A stretch of DNA of 42,129 nucleotides from a bacterium (GCA_021159185.1 JAGGSH010000016.1:1-42129); one strand, 5' to 3'. Positions 16,151 through 25,009 are shown, numbered from the stretch's first letter. A program made the numbers and translations. Notes: a model not told the origin generated them from the letters alone.

Positions 16151-17182
16151 ATGCAAAAAGATTTTCTACAATCTGAAGAATGGCGAAAATTTCAGGAAGC
16201 GGTTGGAAGGAGGACTTTTAATGTTTCTAAAGATGATTTTTGCGTGAATATCATAGAGCATAAACTGCCGATAGCCGGGAGGTATTTTTATGTTCCGCGC
16301 TGGCCGGAGGCCAGAAATCCTAAATCTGAAATCCTAAATCCCAAACAAATTCCAAATTCCAAATTTCAAGCTTGTCTTTCTAAAATAATTAGTTTAGCGA
16401 AGAAAGAAAACGCCGGGTGGATAAGAATTGACATCGGTGATTTGCGGCTATTGGATTTAATTCGCGATTATTGGCGGGTTGTAAAAGCGCCGCACGATAT
16501 GCAGCCGCGCCAAATTTTCGTCATAGATATTTCAAAACCTGAAGAAGAGCTGTTGGCGGAAATGAAGCCGAAGACAAGATACAATATCAGGCTTTCACAG
16601 AAACGAGGCGTTGCCGTGAAAGCAATTTCCAATTTTCAATTTCCAATTTCCAAACAAAAACAAAAACAAACTACAAACTACAAACTACAAACTACAAGCC
16701 ACGCTGATGAATTTTTAAGATTAATAAAAATCACTTCAAAAAGAAATAAGATAAAATCCCATCCGGAAAATTATTATCGCGAAATGCTGAAAATTCCCTG
16801 CGTTAGATTATACGCGGCGGAATATCAGGGAAAAGTTATCGCGGCTAATTTAATGGCTTTTTACGGAAACACTGCCATTTATTTGCACGGCGCGTCGGAT
16901 AATGAATTCCGCAATGTGATGGCGCCGTTTCTCCTGCAATGGCGGGCGATATTGGACGCGAAAAAAGCGGGGTGTGGAAAGTATGATATGGGAGGAGTAA
17001 AAATCCAAAATCCAAAATCCAAAATCCAAAATCCTTCATGGGCGGGAATTACCAGGTTTAAGCTGGGCTTTTCGCCGAAAACGAAGCCAATTGAATTTCC
17101 GGGAAGTTATGATATAGTGGTTAGTTCTTGGAGATATTGGGTATATAGGGTAATTCAATTAATAAAAAGTTTTGCGAAATAA
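16151..17182 (+). CDS. FemAB-like peptidoglycan bridge peptidyltransferase (GNAT fold)
   Basis: FLQSEEWRKFQEAVG...FYVPRWPEA...MKPKTRYNIRLSQKRGV...AANLMAFYGNTAIYLHGASDNEFRNVMAPFLLQWRAI...YDMGGV. An upstream ATG at 16130 lies within a heptad array. Confidence 0.9.
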   Translation: MQKDFLQSEEWRKFQEAVGRRTFNVSKDDFCVNIIEHKLPIAGRYFYVPRWPEARNPKSEILNPKQIPNSKFQACLSKIISLAKKENAGWIRIDIGDLRLLDLIRDYWRVVKAPHDMQPRQIFVIDISKPEEELLAEMKPKTRYNIRLSQKRGVAVKAISNFQFPISKQKQKQTTNYKLQTTSHADEFLRLIKITSKRNKIKSHPENYYREMLKIPCVRLYAAEYQGKVIAANLMAFYGNTAIYLHGASDNEFRNVMAPFLLQWRAILDAKKAGCGKYDMGGVKIQNPKSKIQNPSWAGITRFKLGFSPKTKPIEFPGSYDIVVSSWRYWVYRVIQLIKSFAK

Positions 17183-17338
17183 TGTTAAAAATCTAAATTC
17201 CAAAATCTAAATTGTTTCAAATCAAATCCAAAATCCAAATAGCTAAAATAAGATTTTTTGGATTTTAGATTTCGGGCTTGATTTGAAATTTAAGTTTTGT
17301 AATTTGGATTTAATCGCAGAATTATAATATTGAAAGCA

Positions 17339-18865
17339 ATGCTTTTCAAAAAACTCATTCCCCAATCAATCAAAAACATTTATCATTTAATCCAAGCGGT
17401 TTTGGCTAATTTTTGGTATGGTTTTCCGTCGCGAAAAATAAAAGTGATTGGCGTAACGGGAACTAACGGGAAAACGACGACTGCGCAAATGATCGCGAAA
17501 ATTTTGGAAGAAGCCGGACATTCCGTAGCGATGATTTCAACCATTAATTTTAAGTTAGGCGATAAAGAGTGGATAAATAAAACCAAATTTACAACACTTT
17601 CTTCTCGGGCAACGCAGAAATTTATCAAACAGGCGGTTAACGCCGGCTGTGAGTATTTAGTTTTGGAAACATCTTCGCACTCTCTGGATCAGAATAGAGT
17701 ATGGGGCGTGAAATATGGGACGGCGGTGATTACCAATATAACGCGGGAGCATCTGGATTATCACAAGACGATGGAAAAATACCGCCGAGCCAAGCTCGCG
17801 CTTTTCAAAAAAGCGAAAAACATTGTAGTGAATTTGGATATGGAGCATCCGGAGGAATTCATTTCGGGCGATGCAAATAAGATGTATGGATATGGTGTTG
17901 AAATTCCAAATTCAAAATCACAAATCCTAAATAAATTACAAATTACAAATTACAAATTACAAACTATTATTGCTGAAGATATTAAGTTAGGAACTAATTA
18001 TTCAAAATTCAAAATTTCCGCCCAAGGCGGACCAGCCTCGGGCTGGCAAAATTCAAAATTCAAATTACACTTGCCCGGAAAATTCAATATTGAAAACGCT
18101 TTGGCGGCGGTTTGCGCGGGATTGGCGGAGGGAATAGATTTAAAAATAAGCGCGAAAGCTTTAGAAAAAATAAAAGGTATTCCCGGGCGGTTAGAAAATG
18201 TGCCGAATAATAAAGGACTGAATATTATCATTGATTACGCCGTCACGCCGGATTCGCTGGAAAAATTGTATGAATTAATTAGCGAAATGAAAAATAAATG
18301 TCATTCCCGACTTGATCGGGAATCTAGGATGAAATCGCTAGTCTCAGAAATTACTCTGGATTCCCGCTTTCGCGGGAATGACATAAATCACGAGAATGAC
18401 ATAAATCGCGGGAATAACAATAATAAAAAAATCATATCAGTGTTTGGCGCTTGCGGAGAAAGAGACCGCGGAAAACGGCCGATTATGGGAGAAATCGTTT
18501 CCCGCTTCGCGGATTATATAATTATTACGAACGAAGATCCCTACAATGAAGATCCGCAAAAGATAATTGACGAAGTTTTTAGCGGAGTAGTTGGGGGAAA
18601 ATCCAAAATCCAAAATTACAAATCCCAAATAAATTCAAAGTCCGAAATTATAAATTCAAAACGGAGGGCGAAAATTTTCATAGAAGGAAAAAATTGCTGG
18701 CGGATTTTGGATAGAAAAAAAGCCATAAAAAAAGCCTTGCGATTGGCAAAGCCGGGGGATTTTGTCGTAATTACGGGAAAAGGAGCGGAAGAAACTATGG
18801 CCGTGGGAAATAAGAGGATTCCTTGGAATGATAAAAAAGTTGTGATGCGAATACTTGCAAGTTAA
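17339..18865 (+). CDS. murE: UDP-N-acetylmuramyl-tripeptide synthetase-like Mur ligase (MurE)
   Basis: VIGVTGTNGKTTTAQMIAKIL, ETSSHSLDQNRVWGV, NITREHLDYHKTMEKYRRAK, PGRLENV, DYAVTPDSLEKLY, FGACGERDRGKRPIMG, ITNEDPYNEDP. Confidence 0.95.
   Translation: MLFKKLIPQSIKNIYHLIQAVLANFWYGFPSRKIKVIGVTGTNGKTTTAQMIAKILEEAGHSVAMISTINFKLGDKEWINKTKFTTLSSRATQKFIKQAVNAGCEYLVLETSSHSLDQNRVWGVKYGTAVITNITREHLDYHKTMEKYRRAKLALFKKAKNIVVNLDMEHPEEFISGDANKMYGYGVEIPNSKSQILNKLQITNYKLQTIIAEDIKLGTNYSKFKISAQGGPASGWQNSKFKLHLPGKFNIENALAAVCAGLAEGIDLKISAKALEKIKGIPGRLENVPNNKGLNIIIDYAVTPDSLEKLYELISEMKNKCHSRLDRESRMKSLVSEITLDSRFRGNDINHENDINRGNNNNKKIISVFGACGERDRGKRPIMGEIVSRFADYIIITNEDPYNEDPQKIIDEVFSGVVGGKSKIQNYKSQINSKSEIINSKRRAKIFIEGKNCWRILDRKKAIKKALRLAKPGDFVVITGKGAEETMAVGNKRIPWNDKKVVMRILAS
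18301..18384 (+). repeat. dRS3/NIME-like palindromic element inside the murE reading frame
   Basis: ATTCCCGACTTGATCGGGAAT and ATTCCCGCTTTCGCGGGAAT (ATTCCC-N8-GGGAAT) flanking TCTAGGATGAAATCG...; translated in frame as HSRLDRESRMKS...LDSRFRGND. Confidence 0.8.
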
Positions 18866-18930
18866 AACTGCCCGCGAATAAATGGGGAGTAAATAAATAA
18901 AAGGCGAATAAGAACGAATAAAGTAAAATT

Positions 18931-19383
18931 TTAGGAGAGCAGTTTTATAAGAATCAAAGTTAAAATAAATCCCAAAATTCCGCCGGCGACAACTTCGCTC
19001 AATTTATGCCCCACGCGCTCTTTAAGGCGGGGAAATTGCTTTTCGTTAACTGGCAATTGGCGGATAAGCATATTCAAATATCTTCCCTGATCGCCCGTGT
19101 AAACGCGGAGCCGAACCGCGTCGTCAATAATAATGATAGCCAGCGCCACGGAAATAGCAAAAGCGCCGGAGGCAGTTCCTGTATAATACCCAATGGAAGT
19201 GACTAAAGAAATAATAAAAGCGGTGTGGGCGCTGGGCATATGCCCGTGAGTCATAGCGTAGCTGATATCCCAGCCGTGCTTAATGGAAAAAATTATATAC
19301 TTTAACACTTGGGTAAAAGCTCCTACGGCAATGGGAATAATGAACATTTTATAGTTGTCTATAAATAGGATTAAGTATTCCAT
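18931..19383 (-). CDS. Divergent PAP2 family (DUF212) membrane protein
   Basis: GHMPSAHTAFIISLVTSIGYYTG...DDAVRLRVYTGDQGRYLN...LKERVGHKLSEVVAGGILG. Confidence 0.9.
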   Translation of the reverse strand: MEYLILFIDNYKMFIIPIAVGAFTQVLKYIIFSIKHGWDISYAMTHGHMPSAHTAFIISLVTSIGYYTGTASGAFAISVALAIIIIDDAVRLRVYTGDQGRYLNMLIRQLPVNEKQFPRLKERVGHKLSEVVAGGILGFILTLILIKLLS

Positions 19384-19499
19384 TTGTTTTAAACTTAAAC
19401 TTTCTTTGATGTAATCTTAACATATTTTTTCCATTTGCAACATTATTTAAAAATATTGTCTATAGTTAGTTTCTAAAATTTAAATAATTTTAAAGTTTT

Positions 19500-19531
19500 C
19501 TTCATTTAATCACGATCGTGAATAAATGAAG
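19500..19531. repeat. 32-bp near-perfect palindrome centred on CGATCG
   Basis: CTTCATTTAATCACGATCGTGAATAAATGAAG. Confidence 0.8.
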
Positions 19532-19682
19532 AAATATTGCTAAATTTTATATTATTTGGAAACAGTTATTTGGAAACGCTTTATTTTCCAATGGATATGT
19601 AATATAATTAAAGCGCTTAATAATTAACTTAAAATATATTGCCATCTGCTTAAAAAACAGCTGGGAGTATATCAAACGCCCT

Positions 19683-20231
19683 ATGTTGGGAATAATAATA
19701 TTAGCTGTTTTAGCGGTAATTGTTATTTGGATCATCGCCGTTTATAACGGATTAATTAAATTAAAAAATCGGGTGGACGAAGCCTGGAGCGATATAGATG
19801 TGCAGTTGAAAAGGAGATATAATTTAATTCCTAATCTGGTAAGCGCTGTCAAAGGATACGCTACTCACGAGAGGGAATTATTTGAGAAAGTGACTCAAGC
19901 GCGAACAGCCGCCATGGGCGCTCAAACTCCGGGAGAAAAAGAAAAAGCGGAAAATATGCTGACCGGCACGCTGAAATCCCTTTTCGCGGTGGCGGAAAAT
20001 TATCCGGATCTGAAAGCTAACCAAAATTTTTTGGAACTGCAGAGGGAATTATCCGACACAGAAAATAAGATTCAAGCCTCCCGCCGTTTCTACAACGGCA
20101 ATGTCCGCGACTTCAACACTAAAATTCAAATCTTTCCCAATAATATTATCGCCGGAATGCTGAAATTTACCCAGCGGGAATTTTTTGAAGCGGAAGGAGA
20201 GGAGAAGGAGAATGTGAAAGTGGAATTCTAA
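19683..20231 (+). CDS. lemA: LemA family protein
   Basis: [43 protein letters not shown]...[43 protein letters not shown]. Confidence 0.96.
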   Translation: MLGIIILAVLAVIVIWIIAVYNGLIKLKNRVDEAWSDIDVQLKRRYNLIPNLVSAVKGYATHERELFEKVTQARTAAMGAQTPGEKEKAENMLTGTLKSLFAVAENYPDLKANQNFLELQRELSDTENKIQASRRFYNGNVRDFNTKIQIFPNNIIAGMLKFTQREFFEAEGEEKENVKVEF

Positions 20232-20232
20232 T

Positions 20233-21123
20233 ATGACATTATATACTCAAGCGGATAAAAACACGCGATTAACCTGGATTTACATCACAGGTTTTTTGGC
20301 GTTTGTGATCGGGGTGGGATATGTTTTTTCGCAAGCGATGGGCAATAGCGTTATTTTATATATCGCTGTTATTTTCGCGGTGTCTATGAGTTTTGGATCT
20401 TATTGGTGGAGCGATAAAATTGTATTGGCGATGAGCAAAGCCAAAGAAGTAAAATTTGAAAACAACAAAGAATTATATAGGTTGGTGGAAAATCTTTGCA
20501 TCACGGCCGGACTGCCCGTTCCCAAAATTTACATAATCCAAGACAGCGCGCCCAACGCTTTCGCCACAGGCAGAGATCCCGAACACGGAGTAGTTTGTCT
20601 GACAAGCGGAATAATTGATAAGTTAGAGAAGTCGGAGTTGGAAGGCGTAATTGCCCACGAACTTTCTCATATCGGCAACCGCGACATTTTGATTTCCACT
20701 GTTGTGGTGGTGCTGGTGGGATTTGTGGCGCTTTTGGCGGATTGGTTTCGCTATTGGGCTTTTTGGGGTGGACGAGGGAGGGACAACAATCGCAGCGGGC
20801 AGTTGCAAATGATTATGATGATTGCCGCCATTGTATTATCAATTCTGGCTCCTATCGCGGCGGTTTTAATGCAAATGGCCATTTCCCGCAAGCGGGAATT
20901 TTTGGCGGATGCTTCCGGCGCGTTGCTTACTCGCTATCCGGAAGGGCTGGCCAGAGCTCTGGAAAAAATTTCAGCTGATCCGGAAAAACTGGAAGCGGCC
21001 AACCGCGCCACCGCCCATCTTTTTATATCCAATCCTTTTAAAGGCAAGAAAGTTTCTAAATTATTTATGACTCACCCGCCGATAGAAGAAAGAGTGGCGA
21101 AATTAAGGGGAATGGATATTTAG
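20233..21123 (+). CDS. htpX: Zinc metalloprotease HtpX homolog (M48)
   Basis: PNAFATGRDPEHGVVCLTSGI, GVIAHELSHIGNRDIL (HExxH), SRKREFLADASGA. Confidence 0.97.
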   Translation: MTLYTQADKNTRLTWIYITGFLAFVIGVGYVFSQAMGNSVILYIAVIFAVSMSFGSYWWSDKIVLAMSKAKEVKFENNKELYRLVENLCITAGLPVPKIYIIQDSAPNAFATGRDPEHGVVCLTSGIIDKLEKSELEGVIAHELSHIGNRDILISTVVVVLVGFVALLADWFRYWAFWGGRGRDNNRSGQLQMIMMIAAIVLSILAPIAAVLMQMAISRKREFLADASGALLTRYPEGLARALEKISADPEKLEAANRATAHLFISNPFKGKKVSKLFMTHPPIEERVAKLRGMDI

Positions 21124-21141
21124 AATTATGAATCAAGAATT

Positions 21142-21549
21142 ATGAATTATGAACTGGGGAAAAATTTTGAAGGAGCTTTGGCAATTAATAAAAAGCCAAA
21201 AAAAGAAAATCCAACGAGCAGGATTGTGGTTGAAAATTTCGGCAATTGGAGTAATTTTAGAAGAATACTTAAAGATGCGCGGGAAAATGTTGATTATAAT
21301 CCTCTGGAAAATAAATTCAGCCAGCGCAGATTTACCCGCGAGATTTTACAAAGCAACACCGAAAAGATTAACGCCGATGATTTTAAAAAACTTTCTTATT
21401 TAATCACAAAAGAGATAAAAGAGCTGGAGCGCCGTGAGGAAAAAGCTAAATTAAAAAGCCAAGAAAAAGAAAAAACCGTGAAAGAAAAATATATCCAACG
21501 GGATATGCCGTTTAGCGGCGGAGAAAAAGAACGGAGTAGTAATATTTGA
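21142..21549 (+). CDS. Hypothetical protein
   Basis: 135-aa ORF; its start codon region (MNYELG) lies in a GAATTAT heptad array. Confidence 0.6.
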   Translation: MNYELGKNFEGALAINKKPKKENPTSRIVVENFGNWSNFRRILKDARENVDYNPLENKFSQRRFTREILQSNTEKINADDFKKLSYLITKEIKELERREEKAKLKSQEKEKTVKEKYIQRDMPFSGGEKERSSNI

Positions 21550-21606
21550 CAAATTGTTTAACTTTGGTTAAACTTTAAGCAAAGTTAAGAATATGATTAC
21601 AAATTT

Positions 21607-21855
21607 ATGGAAACTCAAATTATCGGAGTAAAACAATTGCATAAAGAACTCAAGGAAATCTCCCGGAAAACTCTGCGGGGACATTCTTTTATTGTGGTTA
21701 AGAATTCCAAACCTGTTTTCAAAATTGAACCGATAAGCCAAAAGGGCTTAAAAAAGAAAAAACACACCATGAATGATTTATGGAAAATCAGGTTTAAGAG
21801 CCGGGATAAAAATCTTAGCAAGAATATTGACAAAATTTTATACCATAATGTATGA
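21607..21855 (+). CDS. Putative antitoxin (Phd/YefM- or VapB-like)
   Basis: 82-aa ORF; METQIIGVKQLHKELKEISRKTLRGHSFIVVKNSKPVFKIEP; ATGA overlap with the PIN gene. Confidence 0.75.
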   Translation: METQIIGVKQLHKELKEISRKTLRGHSFIVVKNSKPVFKIEPISQKGLKKKKHTMNDLWKIRFKSRDKNLSKNIDKILYHNV

Positions 21856-22232
21856 CAATTTTAGATTCCAATATTTGGATCGCCTTTTTTAATGAAAACG
21901 ACAATCAGCATAAAAAAGCGGAAAAGGTTATCAAGGAACTAGGTAGCAATTCAGTAGTTGTGCCGGAATATATCGTTACAGAAATTGCTTCTATTCTATG
22001 CTTTAAGGCCGGGAAAGAAGTTGCTAATGATTTTATCAAGAATATTATTGATAATAAGGATATAAAAATTTTGCTGTCAAATAAACTTTTCTTTAGTAAT
22101 GTTATTGATAATTTTGTAAACCTTGACGGACATAAATTGTCTTTTATTGATATGGCCATCCTATACTTGTCAAAAACTTATGAAGTTATCACTTTTGATA
22201 AGAATTTAGGGAAAGCCATAAAAAGTCTGTAA
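21852..22232 (+). CDS. PIN-domain ribonuclease toxin (VapC-like)
   Basis: MTILDSNIWIAFFNENDNQHKKAEKVI...SFIDMAILYLSKTYEVITFDKNL. Confidence 0.9.
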   Translation: MTILDSNIWIAFFNENDNQHKKAEKVIKELGSNSVVVPEYIVTEIASILCFKAGKEVANDFIKNIIDNKDIKILLSNKLFFSNVIDNFVNLDGHKLSFIDMAILYLSKTYEVITFDKNLGKAIKSL

Positions 22233-22242
22233 AAACCGCGGG

Positions 22243-22265
22243 AACGCGGAATTCCGCGTTTTTTT
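22243..22265 (+). terminator. Rho-independent terminator
   Basis: AACGCGGAATTCCGCGTT palindrome followed by a T-run. Confidence 0.85.
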
Positions 22266-22366
22266 GATTTTTTAGAGATAAAATTAGCAGAAAAATCCTT
22301 TATTCAAGCCGAAATTGTGAATTCAAGAATTTAGAGCCCCTTCTTTAGCTCACTGGCGAAAACTTT

Positions 22367-22807
22367 ATGCGATTTAAAATTCCCAAAAATACGGAGAAGT
22401 ATTATTGGACCAGGCATTCTATTGGAAAAATGATGCATTACGGCTTGAGCGCCCAGAGAATTTTGCGGGTCATCAGAAGCCCCCAAAGAACGGAAAAAGG
22501 CATCGTGAAAAATACCATCGCGGTAATGCAACCGGCGTCCACCAGAATTAAAGACGGAAAAAGATTTTGGAGCCGGGAGATTTGGGCGATGTACCAAACC
22601 CGCGAAGCGGGAAATTCAAAATTCAAAATCTTAAATTCCAAACAAATTCAAAATTCAAAACTTGTCCCCGAGAGGCATCGGGGATTCAAAATTCTAAATT
22701 CCGCGAATCAGCAGATTCGCGTTATTAGCGCTTGGATATATCCGGGAATAAGCCCTAAAAATAATCCCATTCCGGAGGATATTTTAAGGGAGCTTGAAGA
22801 GATTTAA
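22367..22807 (+). CDS. Hypothetical protein with repeat-encoded insertions
   Basis: 146-aa ORF MRFKIPKNTEKYYWTRHSIGKMMHYGLSAQRILRVI...VISAWIYPGISPKNNPIPEDILRELEEI; the middle is encoded by AAATTC-type heptads and hairpins. Confidence 0.65.
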   Translation: MRFKIPKNTEKYYWTRHSIGKMMHYGLSAQRILRVIRSPQRTEKGIVKNTIAVMQPASTRIKDGKRFWSREIWAMYQTREAGNSKFKILNSKQIQNSKLVPERHRGFKILNSANQQIRVISAWIYPGISPKNNPIPEDILRELEEI

Positions 22808-23005
22808 CGGACAAAATTCAACTCTCTCTCAATCTCCCCCTTAGTAAAGAGGGAGAGGCGGAGAAAACCCCCTCTCTAAAGATCTCTCTTAATTTTCCTA
22901 ATTACTAATTATACTAATCTGTCAATTGCGCATTTTTAAATGTATGCTAAAATAAAACCAGTGTAAAGTTTAACACGAGTTTTAATTAAGAAAGGAGGTG
23001 GAATT

Positions 23006-23413
23006 ATGGAAGAAAATATGAATCCAACCGGTCAACCAGAACAACCAACGGGACCTACGCAGCCAGTTGAACCTAGGTCGGCTCAAGAATCCGGACAAGA
23101 AGGGGGAGGAAATGAAGATAAGGATGTTCAGGAAAATAAGGCGATAGCAATACTGAGCTATATTGGAATTTTGTGCTTAGTGCCGTTGCTTGCCAAAAAA
23201 GAAAGCAAGTTCGCCCAGTTCCACGCCAAGCAAGGATTGGTAATTTTTATCGTTGAAATTATTGGAATGTTTTTAATCCCTCTTTTTGGATTGGGAGCGC
23301 TTATCAATTTAGCGGCATTGATTTTCTCGGTCATAGGCATTGTCAATGTAGCTGGCGGGAAAATGAATAAACTTCCGCTTATAGGCGATTTAGCGGAGAA
23401 GTTCAACTTGTAA
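23006..23413 (+). CDS. Membrane protein, DUF4870-like
   Basis: AAAGGAGGTGGAATT RBS; AILSYIGILCLVPLLAKKESKFAQFHAKQGLVIFIVE. Confidence 0.8.
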   Translation: MEENMNPTGQPEQPTGPTQPVEPRSAQESGQEGGGNEDKDVQENKAIAILSYIGILCLVPLLAKKESKFAQFHAKQGLVIFIVEIIGMFLIPLFGLGALINLAALIFSVIGIVNVAGGKMNKLPLIGDLAEKFNL

Positions 23414-23441
23414 TGTTTCAAAGTTATCACATACTTGCGTT

Positions 23442-23555
23442 AAAACAGGCAATTATTTTTTCCGCTTTTTAGTTAGCGATCCACTAGGCTAAACAGCGTG
23501 GTGAGATTGCCTGTTTTGGTTAGTATGCGAACAGCCTTAACGAACAGGCGCATAC
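23442..23555. promoter_or_regulatory. Two-hairpin structured leader between the DUF4870-like gene and pyk
   Basis: AAAACAGGCAAT(23442-23453)/ATTGCCTGTTTT(23506-23517) and GTATGCG(23523-23529)/CGCATAC(23549-23555). Confidence 0.6.
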
Positions 23556-23581
23556 AAACTTTTAATTGTTAGTATCGGCTT

Positions 23582-25009
23582 ATGAAAAAAACAAAAATAG
23601 TAGCCACTATCGGTCCCGTATCTGAAGATGAAAAAACATTGCGGGAAATGATCAAGTCGGGAATGAATGTCGCTCGGCTTAATTTTTCGCATGGAAGCCA
23701 TGAATGGCACGCCAAAATAATTAAAACTATCAGGAGCTTAGCGTTGGAAATGAGAACAAATGTGGGAATATTGGCTGATTTGCAGGGGCCTAGAATTAGA
23801 ATCCAAACAGCGGAGAATATTAGCGCCAGAGAGGGAGAGGAAATTTTAATTAGCGATGTTTTATATAAAAAATCAGTGGCGGATTTCTCGTCCAAGATTT
23901 TTTATTTGGATTGTCCCGGCATAATAGACGGTATACAGAAAGGAAACGAGATTTTAGTTGAGGACGGTTTGATAAAAGTAAGAGTTTTAAGAAAAGAGAA
24001 GCATCTATTGAGAGCCAGAGTTATTAACGGAGGAGTAATAAAAAATCGCAAGGGCGTTAATATTCCCGGCGCTAAGCTTAATTTAAGCGCTATAACGCCT
24101 AAAGATAAAAAAGATCTTGAATTCGCGCTGGAATATAATGTTGATTTTGTCGCTCTTTCTTTTGTAAGTTCGGCTAAAGATATTTTAAGCCTTCGCCGAA
24201 AAATAGAGAGAAAACCGGGGAAGAAAAAACGCCGTCCGCAAATTGTGGCTAAGATTGAAAAAAGAGAAGCTATAAAAAATTTGGATGAAATTGTAAAAGC
24301 CACGGACGCGGTTATGGTGGCTAGAGGAGATTTAGGCATTGAGATGGATGAGAATAAAGTAGCGGTATTGCAGAAAAAGATAATCGCGGTCAGCCTGGAA
24401 AATTTAAAGCCGGTAATCGTGGCTACCCAAATGCTGGACAGTATGATCAAAAATCCGCGCCCTACCAGAGCGGAAGTGAGCGATGTTTCCAACGCGGTCA
24501 TTGACCACGCCGACGCTGTGATGCTTAGCGGGGAAACAGCCAGCGGAAAATATCCGGTGGAAAGCGTGAAGACAATGAGCGAAATTATAGAAGACACCGA
24601 AGAATCTCCTTTTGACGATATTTTTAAAGCTTTAGATTTTAATATTTCTTCCGAATACGCGGTGATTATCAGAAGCGCTTACGAGTTGGCGAGGAGCTTC
24701 AACGCTGAAGCGATTTCAATGGTGAGCGTTAGCGGATTTACCGCTAAGTTAGTATCGCATTTTCGCCCGGAACAAAAAATCTTAATGGCTACCAACAGCC
24801 AAAAAACTTTTAACCAATCCTCGTTAGTCTGGGGCGTGGACAGCTATCTTTTCAAGCCAAGCGACAAACTAGACGGCCTTATTGAAAAGATGATAAAAAA
24901 AGCTAAGTCCGACAAGAAGTTAAAAAAAGGAGACAAAGCGGTAATTATCTTAGGAAAACTTCCGGGAGGAGAGAGGATGAGATTGGTGGGGGTGAAGGAG
25001 ATAAACTAA
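23582..25009 (+). CDS. pyk: Pyruvate kinase
   Basis: MKKTKIVATIGPVSEDEKTLREMIKSGMNVARLNFSHG, DLQGPRIR, VDFVALSFV, MVARGDLGIEM, PVIVATQMLDSMIKNPRPTRAEVSDVSNAV, DAVMLSGETASGKYP. Confidence 0.98.
   Translation: MKKTKIVATIGPVSEDEKTLREMIKSGMNVARLNFSHGSHEWHAKIIKTIRSLALEMRTNVGILADLQGPRIRIQTAENISAREGEEILISDVLYKKSVADFSSKIFYLDCPGIIDGIQKGNEILVEDGLIKVRVLRKEKHLLRARVINGGVIKNRKGVNIPGAKLNLSAITPKDKKDLEFALEYNVDFVALSFVSSAKDILSLRRKIERKPGKKKRRPQIVAKIEKREAIKNLDEIVKATDAVMVARGDLGIEMDENKVAVLQKKIIAVSLENLKPVIVATQMLDSMIKNPRPTRAEVSDVSNAVIDHADAVMLSGETASGKYPVESVKTMSEIIEDTEESPFDDIFKALDFNISSEYAVIIRSAYELARSFNAEAISMVSVSGFTAKLVSHFRPEQKILMATNSQKTFNQSSLVWGVDSYLFKPSDKLDGLIEKMIKKAKSDKKLKKGDKAVIILGKLPGGERMRLVGVKEIN

Noticed and set aside
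16313-17330. CRISPR array suggested by repeated AAATCC-type sequence
   Set aside because: Period is 7 nt with no unique spacers and no cas genes; these are heptad arrays.
22331-22641. Minus-strand ORFs opposite the 22367 gene
   Set aside because: Antisense shadows of a better-supported plus-strand ORF.
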